A DNA stretch of 64,000 nucleotides from Saposhnikovia divaricata. Its lineage: Eukaryota > Streptophyta > Magnoliopsida > Apiales > Apiaceae. Location of the stretch: contig CM071596.1 of assembly GCA_036435485.1 (NCBI GenBank), positions 139,649,001 to 139,713,000 of the forward strand, in the 5' to 3' direction. Positions 20,721-32,133 of the stretch are shown here, piece after piece (position 1 is the stretch's first letter; each line of letters opens with the position of its first letter). The notes under the pieces were generated by a model that made no database searches, was not told the DNA's origin, and was given only the letters and a program-made list of their open reading frames with translations. The position numbers and the translations under genes were made by a program.

Positions 20721-21544
20721 TGTGCGTTGTGTTTCCTGTAAACTGAGGCTACTACTTTAGATTATAGATTTCCCACACGAGATCTACACATATACATTTA
20801 GAATACAAGATTACCTTTCTTTAGGTATTGTTATAATATTTTTGAAGTCATTATTTAAGAAGATATGGATTTTAAAAGAAATGGTCTCTATAAAAAAATA
20901 TTCTTGGTAAAATCATTTAAAAATTCTTAAAGCCCAAAAAGAATTAAACTCTTATTTTTATAACTAAGGGTATAAAATTAGGAACACAAACGTACCAAAA
21001 TTATATTTTTACGACTTGTAATTATTAAACTAGAGATTTTACAAGATAATTTACCTAAAAAGAAATTCATGCTTTAAAAATCTCTAAAAATTATTGGAGC
21101 CCAAATAAAATAAACTTGTATTTTTAAAAAGTCTCTAAATCATGTAGAAACATTATGAAAAAGATTTCATGATTTTGCATGCTCCAAGAATTTTAGAAAT
21201 ATTAAACAGTGCTTTAAACTAGCATTTAAATGGAATAAAAAATCATATAAGCATATTTAATCATACCAACTATACATATCAGTCACATATACATATTGAT
21301 TTAATTCAAATAACTCACATAATCACTTAGGCAGTTAAGTCACATTAACTTAATTCATACAACTTTTAATCTAATCCATTTTCCACTTAATCATACACAA
21401 ACAGCATTTAATCACATAAATGCTCCACAATCGAATAAATATTATAAAATAATATTTAACTATTCTCTTCTCTCATCACACCTATCGATCGACGCAAAGT
21501 AATAATAATAATTTTATTTTGAAAATTCGGGTTGTTACATCCAG

Positions 21545-22080
21545 TACCGCGACGAGTGCCGTATCAAGCACCTCAGCCCAGTGCCCGTACTTTCAACATG
21601 TCTATCAAAGAAGCTGTTAATGATGCTGATGTGGTTGCAGGTACGCTTTCTGTCAACTCTTTTGAAGCCAAAGTTTTGATTGATTCTGGAGCTACTAAGT
21701 CATTTATATCTGAAAGATTTCTTGATAAATTGCACTGTTAGATTCGCCCGTTAGAAAAGGTATTAGTGGTAGAAGTGGCTAACCAGGATAATATTTTCAT
21801 AGATCGAGAGTGTCCTAATTGTAATATTGAGATCGGAGGATATCTTTTCTACGTAGATCTATTACCTTTCAAGTTGGGAGAGTTTGATGTTATCCTAGGA
21901 ATGGATTGGTTGACTGAGTGCGATGCTCAAATTGAGTGTAGAAAGAAGCAACTTAAGTTGCATGCTGAAGATGGTAGTGAGGTAGTATTTCAAGGACAGA
22001 AGCAAGATAAGAAATTTCTAACATTCATGCGAGCGAAGCGGTTGTTAAACCAAGGATGCGAAGCTTATTTAGTACATGTG
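21545..22080 (+). pseudogene. pol: Protease region of element A pol
   Basis: Retropepsin-type aspartic protease that would process the polyprotein. It shows the catalytic motif in VLIDSGATKSFIS and the later hydrophobic motif VILGMDWL. The frame starts just after LTR D, within the gag-pol linker, and has a TAG at 21739-21741 where element B has GAG. The linker to RT follows. Confidence 0.88.
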
Positions 22081-23535
22081 GTTGATGTAGAGAAACAAAC
22101 CTCTAGAATAGAAGATATTCCCATTGTGAATGAGTTCCCTGATGTGTTTCCCGATGAATTGCCAGGATTACCTCTAGATAGAGAAATTGAGTTCTCAATT
22201 GATTTAGCACTCGGAACCGAGCCTGTATCCAAAGTGCCTTAATGAATGGCACCTGCTGAGATGAAAGAGTTAGCTACTCAATTGCAAGATTTATTGGATA
22301 AAGGAGTTGTAAGGCCTAGTGTGTCCCCATGGGGAGCACCGGTGTTGTTTGTTAAGAAGAAAGATGGAAGCATGAGGTTGTGCATCGATTATAGAGAGCT
22401 AAAAAAGTTCACTATCAAGAATAAATATCCACTACCGAGGATTGATGATTTGTTTGACCATTTGAAAGATGCTGCATATTTTTCCAAAATTGATTTGAGG
22501 TCAGGTTATCACCAATCGAAAATTAATCCAGAAGACATTCCGAAGACTGCTTTTCGCATGCGATATGGACATTACGAATTTCTAGTGATGGCTTTCGGAT
22601 TGACGAATGCGCCAGATGTGTTTATGGATTTGATGAATAGAGTGTTCAAGAGATATTTGGATAAATTCGTAATTGTAGTTATTAATGACATCCTTATATA
22701 CTCGAGAAATCCACAAGAGCATGCCGAGCATTTGAGAATCGCATTAGAAACTCTGAGGAAGGAAAGGTTATACGCAAAGTTTTCTAAGTGTGATTTTTGG
22801 TTGCAAGAAGTGCAATTTTTAGGTCATGTGATTAGTAAAGAAGGAATTAGAGTGGGCCCTGCCAAGATTGAAGCTGTGGTGAGTTGGAGTAGACCAAGAA
22901 CTCTTACTGAGTTGAGAAGTTTCTTAGGATTGGCTAGTTATTATCGGAGATTTGTTCAAGATTTCTCAATGATTGCTACACCTTTGACAAAGTTGACCCG
23001 TAAGAACGAGAAGTTTATTTGGAATGAAAAGTGTGAGGAAAGTTTCCAAGAGTTAAAGAAGAGATTGGTTTCTGCACCGGTGTTAGTACTGCCAGATGAT
23101 AAAGGAAATTTTGTTATCTATAGTGATGCCTCGTACAAAGGATTAGGATGTGTTTTGATGTAACACGGGAATGTTATTGCATACACTTCGAGTCATCTTA
23201 AGCCGCACGAGCAGAAGTACCCAACACATGATTCAGAGTTAGCTACGATTGTATTTGCGTTGAAGATATGGAGACATTACTTGTACGGAGAGAAGCGTGA
23301 AATTTTCACCGACCACAAAAGTTTGAAGTATATCTTTACCCAGAAAGAGTTAAACATGAGGCAAAGAAAATGGCTGGAGTTGATCAAGGATCATGATTGC
23401 ACGATTAGTTACCATCCTGGAAAGGTGAATGTTGTAGCTGATGCATTGAGTAGAAAGGAGAGGTTGAATACATTGATTATGCCAAAGGAGTTATTTCGAG
23501 AATTTGAGAAGTTAAGTTTAGAAGTTTATGATTGA
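22081..23535 (+). pseudogene. pol: Reverse transcriptase and RNase H of element A
   Basis: The RT begins with the Tekay/Del type lead-in (FPDVFPDELPGLP). RT fingers are at SPWGAPVLFVKKKDGSMRLCIDYREL, palm at KIDLRSGYHQ, and the catalytic box reads VVINDILIYS, so the first Asp of the usual pair is Asn (codon 22684-22686). Two adjacent stops lie at 22240-22245 and another at 23161-23163. RNase H follows with YSDAS and FTDHKSLKYIF, ending in YHPGKVNVVADALSRK. The enzyme copies element RNA into DNA in the cytoplasmic particle; this copy is inactive. Confidence 0.93.
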
Positions 23536-24938
23536 AAGAATGCTGATGAGTTTCTGAGTACAATGACTTTTCAACCCGAGTTGCTGGAGAAGATTCGGAG
23601 ATGTCACGAAGAAGTGATGAATTGTGAGATGAATACGTTGACCGGAAAGGAGATTTGTACACAGAAAGATGATCAAGGTAATTTGAGATTTGGAAAGAGG
23701 ATATGGATTCCTAATGTTTTGGAGTTGAAGAATGAGATTCTAACTGAAGCCCATTGCTCGAGATATTCTATTCACCCTGAAAGTACTAAGATGTACCGAG
23801 ATTTGAAGGAAAATTTTTGGTGGCCTGATATGAAGCGCGAGATAGCCGAATGGATAAGTAAGTGTTATACCTGTCAGAGAACTAAAGTTAAACATCAGAA
23901 ACCAAGTGGATTTTTACAACCGTTGGATATTCTCGAGTGGAAATGGGAGCACGACGCGACTTGGGTTATCATTGAACGATTGACGAAGTCTGCACATTTT
24001 CTACCAATTAACGAAAGATTCTCATTGGATAAGTTAGTGCATTTGTATTTGAAAGAAATAGGGTCACGTCATGGAGTATCTGATCCAGACCCGCGATTTA
24101 ACTCCAGATTTTGGAAGCAATTTCAAGAATGTTTAGGAACACAACTTAAGATGAGTACAACTTACCATCCATAGATAGACGAGCAGAGTGAAAGAACAAT
24201 TCAAACCATAGAGGATATGCTTAGAGCTTGTGCATTAGATTTCAAGGGAAGTTGAGATGAACATTTGCCATTGGTTGAGTTTTCATACAACAATAGTTAC
24301 TACGCGAGTATCGAAATGCCACCATATGAAGCTTTGTACGGAATGAAGCGTAGATCGTTAGTATATTGGGAAAAAGTTGGTGAAAGGAAGATTTTAGGAC
24401 CAGAACTACTTCAGCAGATGAAGGAGAGGGTTGAAGTTATTCAGAAGAGGTTGATTACGGCCCAGATTGCCAAAGGAAATATGTCGATTTGTATAGGAAG
24501 TATATGAGTTTTGAGATAGGAGATCAAGTGTTGCTAAAAGTGTCACCGTGGAAAGGAGTTAACAGATTTGGTAAGAAAGGAAAGCTAAGTCCCAGGTATG
24601 TAGGACCATTCGAGATTTTGAAGCGAGTCGGAAAAGTTGCTTACGAATTAGCGTTGCCACCGCACATGCACCATATTCACAATGTGTTTCACGTATCCAT
24701 GCTTAAGAAGTACAATCCCGATGTAAGTCACATAATCGAGTATGAGCCTATTGAGATTCAGCCAGATATATCTTACGAAGAGCAACCAGTAGAAATTCAA
24801 GATAGAAGTGATAGAAAGCTCAGGAATAAGATTATTAAATTAGTTAAGGTATTGTGGAGGAATCCTAGAGTCGAAGAGTCGACTTGGGAACTTGAAAGTG
24901 AGATGCTTACCAGTATCCTCATTTGTTTACTTAGGTGA
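23536..24938 (+). pseudogene. pol: Integrase of element A with C-terminal chromodomain
   Basis: The zinc-binding N-terminus is present (H around EAHCSRYSIHP, then CYTCQRTK). In the core the first catalytic Asp is replaced by Glu (WVIIERLTKSAHF), and about 45 bp just before it are missing compared with element B. The second Asp region reads SDPDPRF, with a small deletion before it, and the Glu region is QSERTIQTIEDMLRAC. Stops at 24172-24174 and 24255-24257 and a frame change near 24480 follow. The C-terminal domain (VLLKVSPWKG, YVGPFEIL, NVFHVSML) leads into a chromodomain (LVKVLWRN, EESTWELESEM), which marks chromoviruses of the Tekay type and would steer insertion to chromatin. Confidence 0.92.
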
Positions 24939-24958
24939 GATTCTGGGGACAGAATCCT

Positions 24959-24973
24959 TTTAAGGGGGGAAGG
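24959..24973 (+). other. Polypurine tract of element A
   Basis: TTAAGGGGGGAAGG lies directly before the 3' LTR. It primes plus-strand DNA synthesis. Element B has the same tract at 34919-34933. Confidence 0.9.
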
Positions 24974-25541
24974 CTATAACGACCTAGAAATTTTCGCGAT
25001 TTATAAATGTTTATTTAATTGTTAGATAAGGAAATTATGTGATTTATATGATGAGAATATTTTTGGGAAGTCAAGGTATATGTGAAATCATGTTTATATG
25101 ATTAGGTGACGATTGGTATGTGCCGTATATGCTCGTATATTTTTAGTTGTATTTTTGGAGCATTAAAACTATTTTTAAAGTTCATTTTTAATCTTTCAAA
25201 AATTCTATAAAATCATTGGAGTCGTTTAAAATCATGAAATCTTTTGCATTATCATCTTCGTGATATTAGTTAGTTTTTAAAATTGATTGGAGTATTTAAT
25301 TGTGTGTTTAAGTATTTTAAAAAGATTTAGAAAGCTTCATTTCATTTAAAGGTTCTTTATTTCAAAAATTCATAATAAATTCATTTTTAATCCAAATATT
25401 ATTTTAAAAATATGGGGATGTTTCGAATTTCATGAACTTTATTTTAAAATATTTTATTTTATTTTTATCCCCATTTTTTATTTTATTTCGAATTTGTATT
25501 GAATAAAAAATCAGATTTTCAACATAAGTAAATAACAATTG

Positions 25542-25547
25542 TATAAA
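25542..25547 (+). promoter_or_regulatory. TATA box of LTR A
   Basis: TATAAA (TTGTATAAAGAC) is followed 30-60 bp on by a pyrimidine-rich stretch typical of a transcript start and leader. Element B has CTATATAA at the matching place. Confidence 0.6.
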
Positions 25548-26086
25548 GACTATTTTGCCTCTCCAATTACAAATCACCACCGCTAGTTCTTCTTCCTCAT
25601 TCTTGTTCCTCGACTCTCTGTTTTCACTCTATTGTCTCTCTCACCTCTCGGTACTCTCTCTCCTCTTGTGTTGGTCGAGTTTTGGCCGGATTGTTTAATC
25701 CGAGATCGGATTCTTGCTCAGTTTTTCAGTCTCTAGCTCGTACTGCCCTTGCATGTTGCGTTTGTGTTGAATTTTTGGAAACCCATTTCGGAGTTTTGCT
25801 TTAATTCGACTTATTTGCAGATATTACACATGTTGATGATGCCCATGATTATTAGTAACTATTATTGATGCTTAAAATCATGTTGGTGTCGTGTTTGCTG
25901 TGTTCATGTATGTATATATATGTTTACCGTGTATATATGTTTGACTTTTGTGAAGAAATTACAAACCCACTTTGGTTTTGCTTGATTCCGAGTTGTTTGA
26001 AATCGATTCTTGCTGCAATACTTGTTTATATGAATTAATCGGAGGAATTTGAGGTTAGAAGCCGCAATAAGGGGTACCCCCGAATT

Positions 26087-26128
26087 CCACCGCCACCGGT
26101 GATGAACTCCGGTGAACCGGTGGTGGCC
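26087..26128 (+). other. GC-rich hairpin in the LTR A leader
   Basis: CCACCGCCACCGG pairs with CCGGTGGTGG. It is a GC island in AT-rich DNA. LTR B has an equivalent hairpin of different sequence at 35871-35933. Confidence 0.6.
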
Positions 26129-28370
26129 AATGATGATCTTTGATGCCTAAAAATTGTTATATTTACTGCTTGTATTGATTTGTAAATTGCATGTGAAGTT
26201 TTGAAAATTTTAAAATATTTTCTTGATTTTATTCGAAATTTTGTGAATAATTCGAATGAAATGATTTGTTAATTTATTCGTTAGTTGTTCAAGACTGGTT
26301 TACGATTATATATAGTTTTATTCCGACTTATTCGAATTATGTGGGCTGCATATAGAATTTTGGGATTATTAGAGGATTAATTCGAATTATTGGATAAAGA
26401 ATATGATTTAAATGAATTATTATGTGATTATGATATTACTTGGATGCTAATTGTCAAGAATGCATGATTTTCAAATTAGTATAAATTTAATTCGGGTTTG
26501 TAAGAATTGAGATGTATTATTCGAATTTTATGAGTTAGTATGATTATATGGTAAATGTTTAAGTGATGAAATTTTATTAGTTAAGGTCGTAAGCTTATAT
26601 ATGCTATTGATCTTAAAAATGATTAAGTAGTATGCTTTTGACTTATTATGAAATTAGAAATCCATTGTGAGTGTAGGTGGATTTATAATCCATCGATTGG
26701 AATTGTGATTTGAGTCGGATGTTTTCCGATGGGATAGTCCATTTTATAAAGAAAACTCTGCCTGATTTTCGTGAGATTATAAATAGTAAATTGTATACTA
26801 AAATAGCATAACTGCTTATAAGTTAGGTTTATCTGCTAAGTGTATAAGTGACCTATGTGATATGCATGTTCTTTGTGTTATGTGTCTAAGTGATTACTTA
26901 ATTGCGAGACGATCTGATAAGTATGTTAGGTATGTATGATATATGTTAAGTATTAATGCGTTATAAGAGTCGTTTGGGTAGAATAGGATTAGACGATTAA
27001 GAGGTTAAGAATTCTAAAGTATTACTTATGGTTTATGTAGATACGAAGGACGTAGGACCTAGCGATAAAGGAAAAGTTAAGGTTGAGTATCAGTGACTGA
27101 GCTGTTAGTTGTTGCATTCTACCGGAGGCAAGTAACTCTGTCTTTTCTTGAAATTTACATTCCTAAACTGATATATCCTGTTGATTCAAGCATGCCTATC
27201 TTATACCATGTTGATCATAAATCTTGTTTAACATATCTATTCATGTAACCGGAATTCTGTCCACAACTGTTTCACAAACTATAAACCCTAAAATCGCCTA
27301 ATTGTTTTTAATTGCTTTTTGACCATATATGTCAAATAGCTTGCCATAATTAAACCATATTGACTAACAGATAAACCAGTGTTCTACTTGACCTATGTCC
27401 GTGACCAGTTCAACCTATGTTGACCCTAAAAACATATAAACTTCTTTATGACCTAAACACTGATTCAAAAACTTAATTACCCGTAATACTATACTTTAAA
27501 CTTGAAATCTGATCAATTGACTTGATGCCTTTGAGTCTATATCTTCTTGATTCAGACTTGTATCCCTATTTCATTGATGTCAGAGAACTTAGTCAAATCC
27601 TTTGACTTGTATCATTGCAAATCGAAATGAGTTGTTTTCTTAAAATACTTGAAGCTACTTAACTGGGCTGATCTGTGATCAGAGAGTCGAAGGTACTTCA
27701 AAATAAAGGTTTTTGAAAAGATTAAGTATTAAAATGTTTTACGAAGTTAAAAAGAGTTTTGCAAATCTTAATATTTTAAAATGAGATTTTTAATAAAATG
27801 TTAGGAACTCCGTCTAAATGGTTTCTACGGATTCCTGACGATTGGAGAAACGGGGCGAACGGGTAATGCTGGTTCCGTCGGTTTGTGTATTTATTAGTGT
27901 AGTTTTGGTCTGTCCAGTTCGACACCTTTATAGGCTAATGTATTGCCTCTTGGGAACCCAAGCTATCCTAATGAGAGGATTAATGTCCAGAGGGACTTCG
28001 TGTCCGGTATGGGGACTTTATGGGCTGATCACCCGTATTGTCTGTTATGAATAAAAACTTCCAATCAGTTTTCTTTAAGTGATGATTACTTTTAATTTAC
28101 AATGAAATGAAATTGGTTTACCGATTGAAATGTCAATTGCTTTACAAAATTTTGAATTAACTAATGCTATCCTGATTATCAGATAATACCCTGTCATTAC
28201 CAAATGCCGGTATTTCTTTTACTATTTCCAGCATATTTATGTCGTATCTTGAATTACTGTCATCTTTTGTGATACCCTATTATACTGTTTTCAGTTGAGA
28301 TCTTTAGTTACTTGCTGAGCGTTGGCTCATTATTTTTTTGTCTAACCCTTTTGACAGTATTCTGAGTATC

Positions 28371-28472
28371 ATGGCTCGTACTAGACTGATCGCGAGGAAG
28401 CGCGTTACTTTAAACCCTATTGTGGTTTCCTTCGAGATAGCTTCCGAGGTAGATGCAATAACAGCTCAGTGA
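28371..28472 (+). CDS. Short LTR ORF, copy in the 3' LTR of A
   Basis: Same 33-codon ORF as at 196, here starting MARTRLIARKRVTLNP. Length, start context and stop are kept despite several differences between the LTRs. Function unknown. Confidence 0.33.
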   Translation: MARTRLIARKRVTLNPIVVSFEIASEVDAITAQ

Positions 28473-28743
28473 GTAGATTGTCATAGTTTGGTTTATGAGA
28501 TAGTTGTGAGAACTAGTTAGTGTAAGAATTAAATTGAAGGTTTGTAATAATAATTTGATTATGGTTTGTAATAATAAGTAGTTAGATGTTGGCTTGCTTG
28601 TTTCATACCATTACCTGTGAAAGATCTTGGATAGTAGTGTTGGGGCCAGTCAGCATGTTATATTATACTCCTATTTAGGGTGTTTGCATCTAGAGTGTGT
28701 CAGTGACCCTCCGATCTAGGCCCCAGGTCGGGAGGTCGTCACA

Positions 28744-30057
28744 AAAAAGGCTAGTTTACTATCTTTTGATTTTTAGAACAAAAAACTTACATCTTGTTTT
28801 TACCTCAAGTGGTTTAAACTTGATATTTTGACATCAAAAGATAAGTTAGTTGTTAGTCTTGTATAGCCAAGTCCTTTGCTCTATTTATGGTTTATTTTCA
28901 AACAAGGACTTAAAGAATCAAGACTATACAAGCTAACTCTTTAAAACAAGTTAGTTGTTATTGTTGGCTTTCCATTTTGTTACATTCGACCATAACTACT
29001 AATTACTCACTTGTCTTATCTTTATATCTTGAACAAGGATTTATTAAACAAGACTACTTGCACTTGTTTTAGGAATTTGAAAAATCCGGCCATTCCATCT
29101 TCCTTACCATTCGGTCGAAGTGCTTAAAGCACTTGTTATTTTTGTTGCTGACTTGCACTACTTGTATCTTAGTTTAATATTCTTGCTTGTATGAGTGTGT
29201 AATATTTTAACGCATAATAGTGGCCCTCGTTTTATCCTATAGATAAGCGAGTTACTTTTCTATACGTGTGCATTTTATGTGCTTGTGTGGTATGTAATTA
29301 GTTTTAGTGTATTTACCGCTTGTGTGACAAGTCCTTTATTGAGACTTATCCCTTGCTGTTATATATTATCTTAATGCGTAATAGGGTCCCCGTGACTAGT
29401 ACCGTAATATACTAGCTTGCACGGATTTATATCTTATAAATTGGTTGGTTGTTGTTGGACTTGTATTCTAATCTTTGCAGTGAGGTGAAGTGAAGTGAGG
29501 TGACTCTTGTTCTAAGACCCAAGTCTTAGGCATACTAACGGGGAGTTAGTAGCCTTTGCACCGTGAAGAATAGGGAAGACCCAAGACCTAAGACCTAAGA
29601 TCCAAGACCGGCAAAGTTGTAGAAGTACATAGTCTTCTAAGGGGAACTACAAAGTCTTTTAGGAGGTGACGGGGAGTTACGCTCCAAGCTAAGTTTTGTA
29701 GTGTGTATCGCTCCAAGATAAATAGATAGTGGTATAAGAAGTTGTAAAGGCTTCTCTGCCTACTATAAAGGAGTATCTTTGTAGTAGTGAAAATCTCGAG
29801 TCCGGGGAGGAGCTCGAGGACTGGAGTATAGGTGTTCGAATCCATTAGGGGTAGCGGGCATCACGAACCAGGATATAATCGACCGTGTGCTACTCTCTTT
29901 TCTTTCGCTCTTTATTTTCCGCACTTTATTTACTTATCAACAAGTAACGAAGTTTAAAAAGGAAAAAGAATTTTTCAAAAAGCCAAGCTCTAAATTTTAA
30001 AAGGTGATAAGCTATTCAACCCCCCCCCATTCTAGCTTATCTAACCCATATACGGGA
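28744..30057 (+). repeat. Copia-type LTR remnant (truncated)
   Basis: There is no ORF of note. The right part has the look of the R/U5 part of a Sirevirus-like copia LTR: CTCTTTTCTTTCGCTCTTTA, TTTTCCGCACTTTA, then ATTCAACCCCCCCCCATTCTAGCTTAT and an end near ATACGGGACCT. The LTR ends of copia elements E and F have a similar CAACCCCTCTTCTA pattern. No PBS follows, and the element B homology starts immediately, so at least the right end is cut. I cannot place a left LTR border. Confidence 0.45.
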
Positions 30058-30512
30058 CCTATTAGTGTGGGACATCTGTTAGAGCCCACTAGTGTTTAGT
30101 TGTTTTTACTACTAGCATAGGATATTTTCCCTACTTTCCTTTTTGCTAGTCGACGAATAGTTGTTTTAGTTTTTACTTTTCTACCGCCCAGTCTGTAGAA
30201 GGGTTTGAATACCCTTAACTTATGTTGATGGATCGTTTTCGTCCTTCATGACGTATGCATATATTTCGTATATCCGTGTGTAAACAATTTTACTTACCGC
30301 TTTTACATACTATCTTTATATACCGTATTCCCATGTCGTCTTTTCAGACTTATTAACCTGTCACATATTAACCTGTTGCATTACTTCAAACTGTACCCAT
30401 ATGTATTGCTTCAATGGAACCAATCGTCTATTGGTACTAGATGGTTGAAACCTGGTTTCTTTCATATAAACCTGGATGTTGTTTACCTACTGTTCATTTT
30501 CTTATCAGAAAG
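30058..30512 (+). mobile_element. Element B: remaining 5' leader before gag
   Basis: It aligns with 1393-1760 and 2320-2755 of element A, the non-coding half of the duplicated unit, and includes the hairpin at 30418-30446. Element B's 5' LTR, PBS and additional ORF are missing; the break lies near 30058. Confidence 0.85.
30418..30446 (+). other. Hairpin before gag of element B
   Basis: AACCAATCGTCT and AGATGGTT flank ATTGGTACT. Relative to element A the outer pair changed from G/C to A/T on opposite arms (AACCG...CGGTT versus AACCA...TGGTT), so pairing is kept. Confidence 0.55.
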
Positions 30513-31612
30513 ATGCCTCCCAGAAGAAACCGTTAAAACACTAATACAGAAAACCAAGATCATCAAAATCAAGATAACCCTACAATGGCCCAAATGTTTC
30601 AATTACTATAACAACAAAATGTTGCCTTTGTCCAACACCAACAGCACCAAGCTGCCCAACCTGCTACAACTTTTAAATATTTTCAAGTTGTTAACCCACC
30701 TGAGTTCAAAGGTACCTTGAACCCTATAGAGGCTAAGTCGTGGTTAATGAATATCGAGAAAGCCTTTACGTTAGTTAGGGTTGAAGAGGACAAGAAGGCG
30801 GAGTTTGCTAGTTTTTATTTGAGATCAGAGGCCAACTTTTGGTGGGAGTCAGTGAAGGTTGCAGAAGGAGAAGTGATCATTTGGCCTAGATTTGTAGAGT
30901 TATTTAATGAGAAGTACTTACCAGGATATCTGCAGGATCAGTTAGAGGTTAAATTTCTCGAGTTAAAGCAAGAAGGAATGACCGTGGCGGAGTATGAAGC
31001 TAAGTTTACTGTATTGTCTAGGTTTGCACCCCAATATGTAGGGAATGAAGCTAGTAAGGCTAAGAAATTTCAACATGGACTAAAGCCCTGGTTGAGAAGT
31101 AGAGTAGCTACATTTGAGTTGAGAACTTCTACGGTTGTTATTCAGAAGGCGATGATTATAAAAGTGATTTGAATCAGAAAGAGAAGGCTGGTAAGAAGAG
31201 AAAGTTTGAGAAAGTAGAGAAAAGTCAAGAACCAGAAGGTCAGAAGAGTTTTCAGAACAAAGAAAGGTTTGGAAATCAGCAAGGAGGAAATAGGAATTTC
31301 CAGAGATTTAGGAGTGGTAACGGAGGACAAGACCGTAGACCCCAAGGAGTGAACTCTCAAGCTGTAACGAGACCTGTACTACAAGACTACAAGATTTGTG
31401 GAAAGAAGCACCCGAGTATCTGCAACAAGCCTAATATTGTCTGTTACAAGTGTCAAAAGAAGGGACATTAAGCTCACGAGTGTCCAGGAGTGAAGCCAAT
31501 CGGAATGACTTTTTATAAATGTGGAAAGGTTGGACACATAGCTCGTAACTCTAAGGAGCTAGTTCATACTTCCAATGTTTTGAGGATCACCACACCACCA
31601 ACACCGCAATAA
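30513..31612 (+). pseudogene. gag: gag of element B
   Basis: The start at 30513 (MPPRRNR) matches that of element A. Early stops at about 30534 and 30610 are both CAA to TAA by comparison with A. The capsid region is then open from about 30660 to 31168 (NPIEAKSWLMNIEKAFTLVR, FWWESV). A small deletion near 31160 shifts the frame. The Lys-rich region and two zinc knuckles follow; knuckle 1 (CYKCQKKGH) has a stop after His, and knuckle 2 (FYKCGKVGHIARNS) has lost its first and last Cys. It would be the structural protein of the particle, but this copy is dead. Confidence 0.92.
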
Positions 31613-32133
31613 GCACCGTATCAAGCACCTCAACCCAAAGCTCGTACTTTTAACATGTCTGTCAAAGAAGCTGTTCGTGATGCAGATGTGGTTGCAGGTA
31701 CACTTTCTGTCAACTCTTTTGAAGGTAAAGTATTGATTGATTCTGGAGCTACTAAGTCAATTATATCTAAAAGATTTCTTGATAAATTGCACTGTGAGAT
31801 TCGCCCGTTAAAAAGGCATTAGTGGTAGAAGTGGCTAACTAGGATAAGATTTTCGTAGATCGAGAGTGTCCTAATTGTAGAATAGAGATCAGAGGATATC
31901 TTTTCTATGCAGATCTATTACCTTTTAAGTTGGGAGAATTTAGTGTTATTTTAGGAATGGATTGGTTAACCGATTGTGATGCGCAGATTTAGTGTAGAAA
32001 GAAACAAGTTAAATTGCATGCCGAAGACGGTAGTGAAGTAATATTTCAAGGATAGAAGCAAGATAATAAATTTCTAACGTTTATGCAAGCAAAGCGATTG
32101 TTAAAATAAGGATGCGAAGCTTATTTAACACAC
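31613..32133 (+). pseudogene. pol: Protease region of element B pol
   Basis: VLIDSGATKSIIS gives the aspartic protease active site, and VILGMDWL is the later motif. A frame change near 31815 and stops near 31839, 31987, 32055 and 32107 break it. The stops at 32055 and 32107 correspond to CAG and CAA in element A. Confidence 0.88.

Larger units (their letters stand above)
16395..21539 (-). repeat. Solo LTR 'D' (Ty3/gypsy, 5.1 kb) in element A
   Basis: Bounded by perfect TCCAG duplications, it runs from TGTAACACCCC to GGTTGTTACA. The low-coordinate end matches the inner end of LTR C on the other strand and the end of LTR G, so D lies on the minus strand. There is no PBS, PPT or pol domain, so this is a lone LTR. 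It contains the conserved box (GCTCAGCAAG at 16879-16888), a GGGTGATCAGCCC block near 17414-17426, a TATA-like site at 20362-20367, and a stretch at about 20468-20720 that looks unlike the rest. Small ORFs inside are not convincing. Confidence 0.88.
24975..28743 (+). repeat. 3' LTR of element A (3769 bp)
   Basis: It starts TATAACGACC just after the polypurine tract and ends GGTCGTCACA. The last 569 bp match the 5' LTR at 1-569. Parts that can be named: a U3 of about 560 bp, a TATA box at 25542-25547, a CT-rich leader (25590-25680), a GC-rich hairpin (26087-26128), a GGGCTGATCACCCG block near 28021-28034, the CTTGCTGAGC box (28311-28320) and a short ORF (28371-28472). Between 26130 and 27800 I see nothing but AT-rich sequence; small ORFs there are not credible. 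Confidence 0.93.

Noticed and set aside
21532..21544. A start codon for the pol frame inside the end of LTR D
   Set aside because: The first bases belong to LTR D and the target duplication; the reading frame originally continued from gag.
29588..29845. 85 aa minus-strand ORF
   Set aside because: No similarity or context; it lies antisense in a copia-type LTR remnant.
29840..29870. GTGTTCGAATCC, like a tRNA T-arm (also GTTCGAATCC near 5347)
   Set aside because: No acceptor stem, D-arm or anticodon arm can be built around it; both lie inside LTR sequence.
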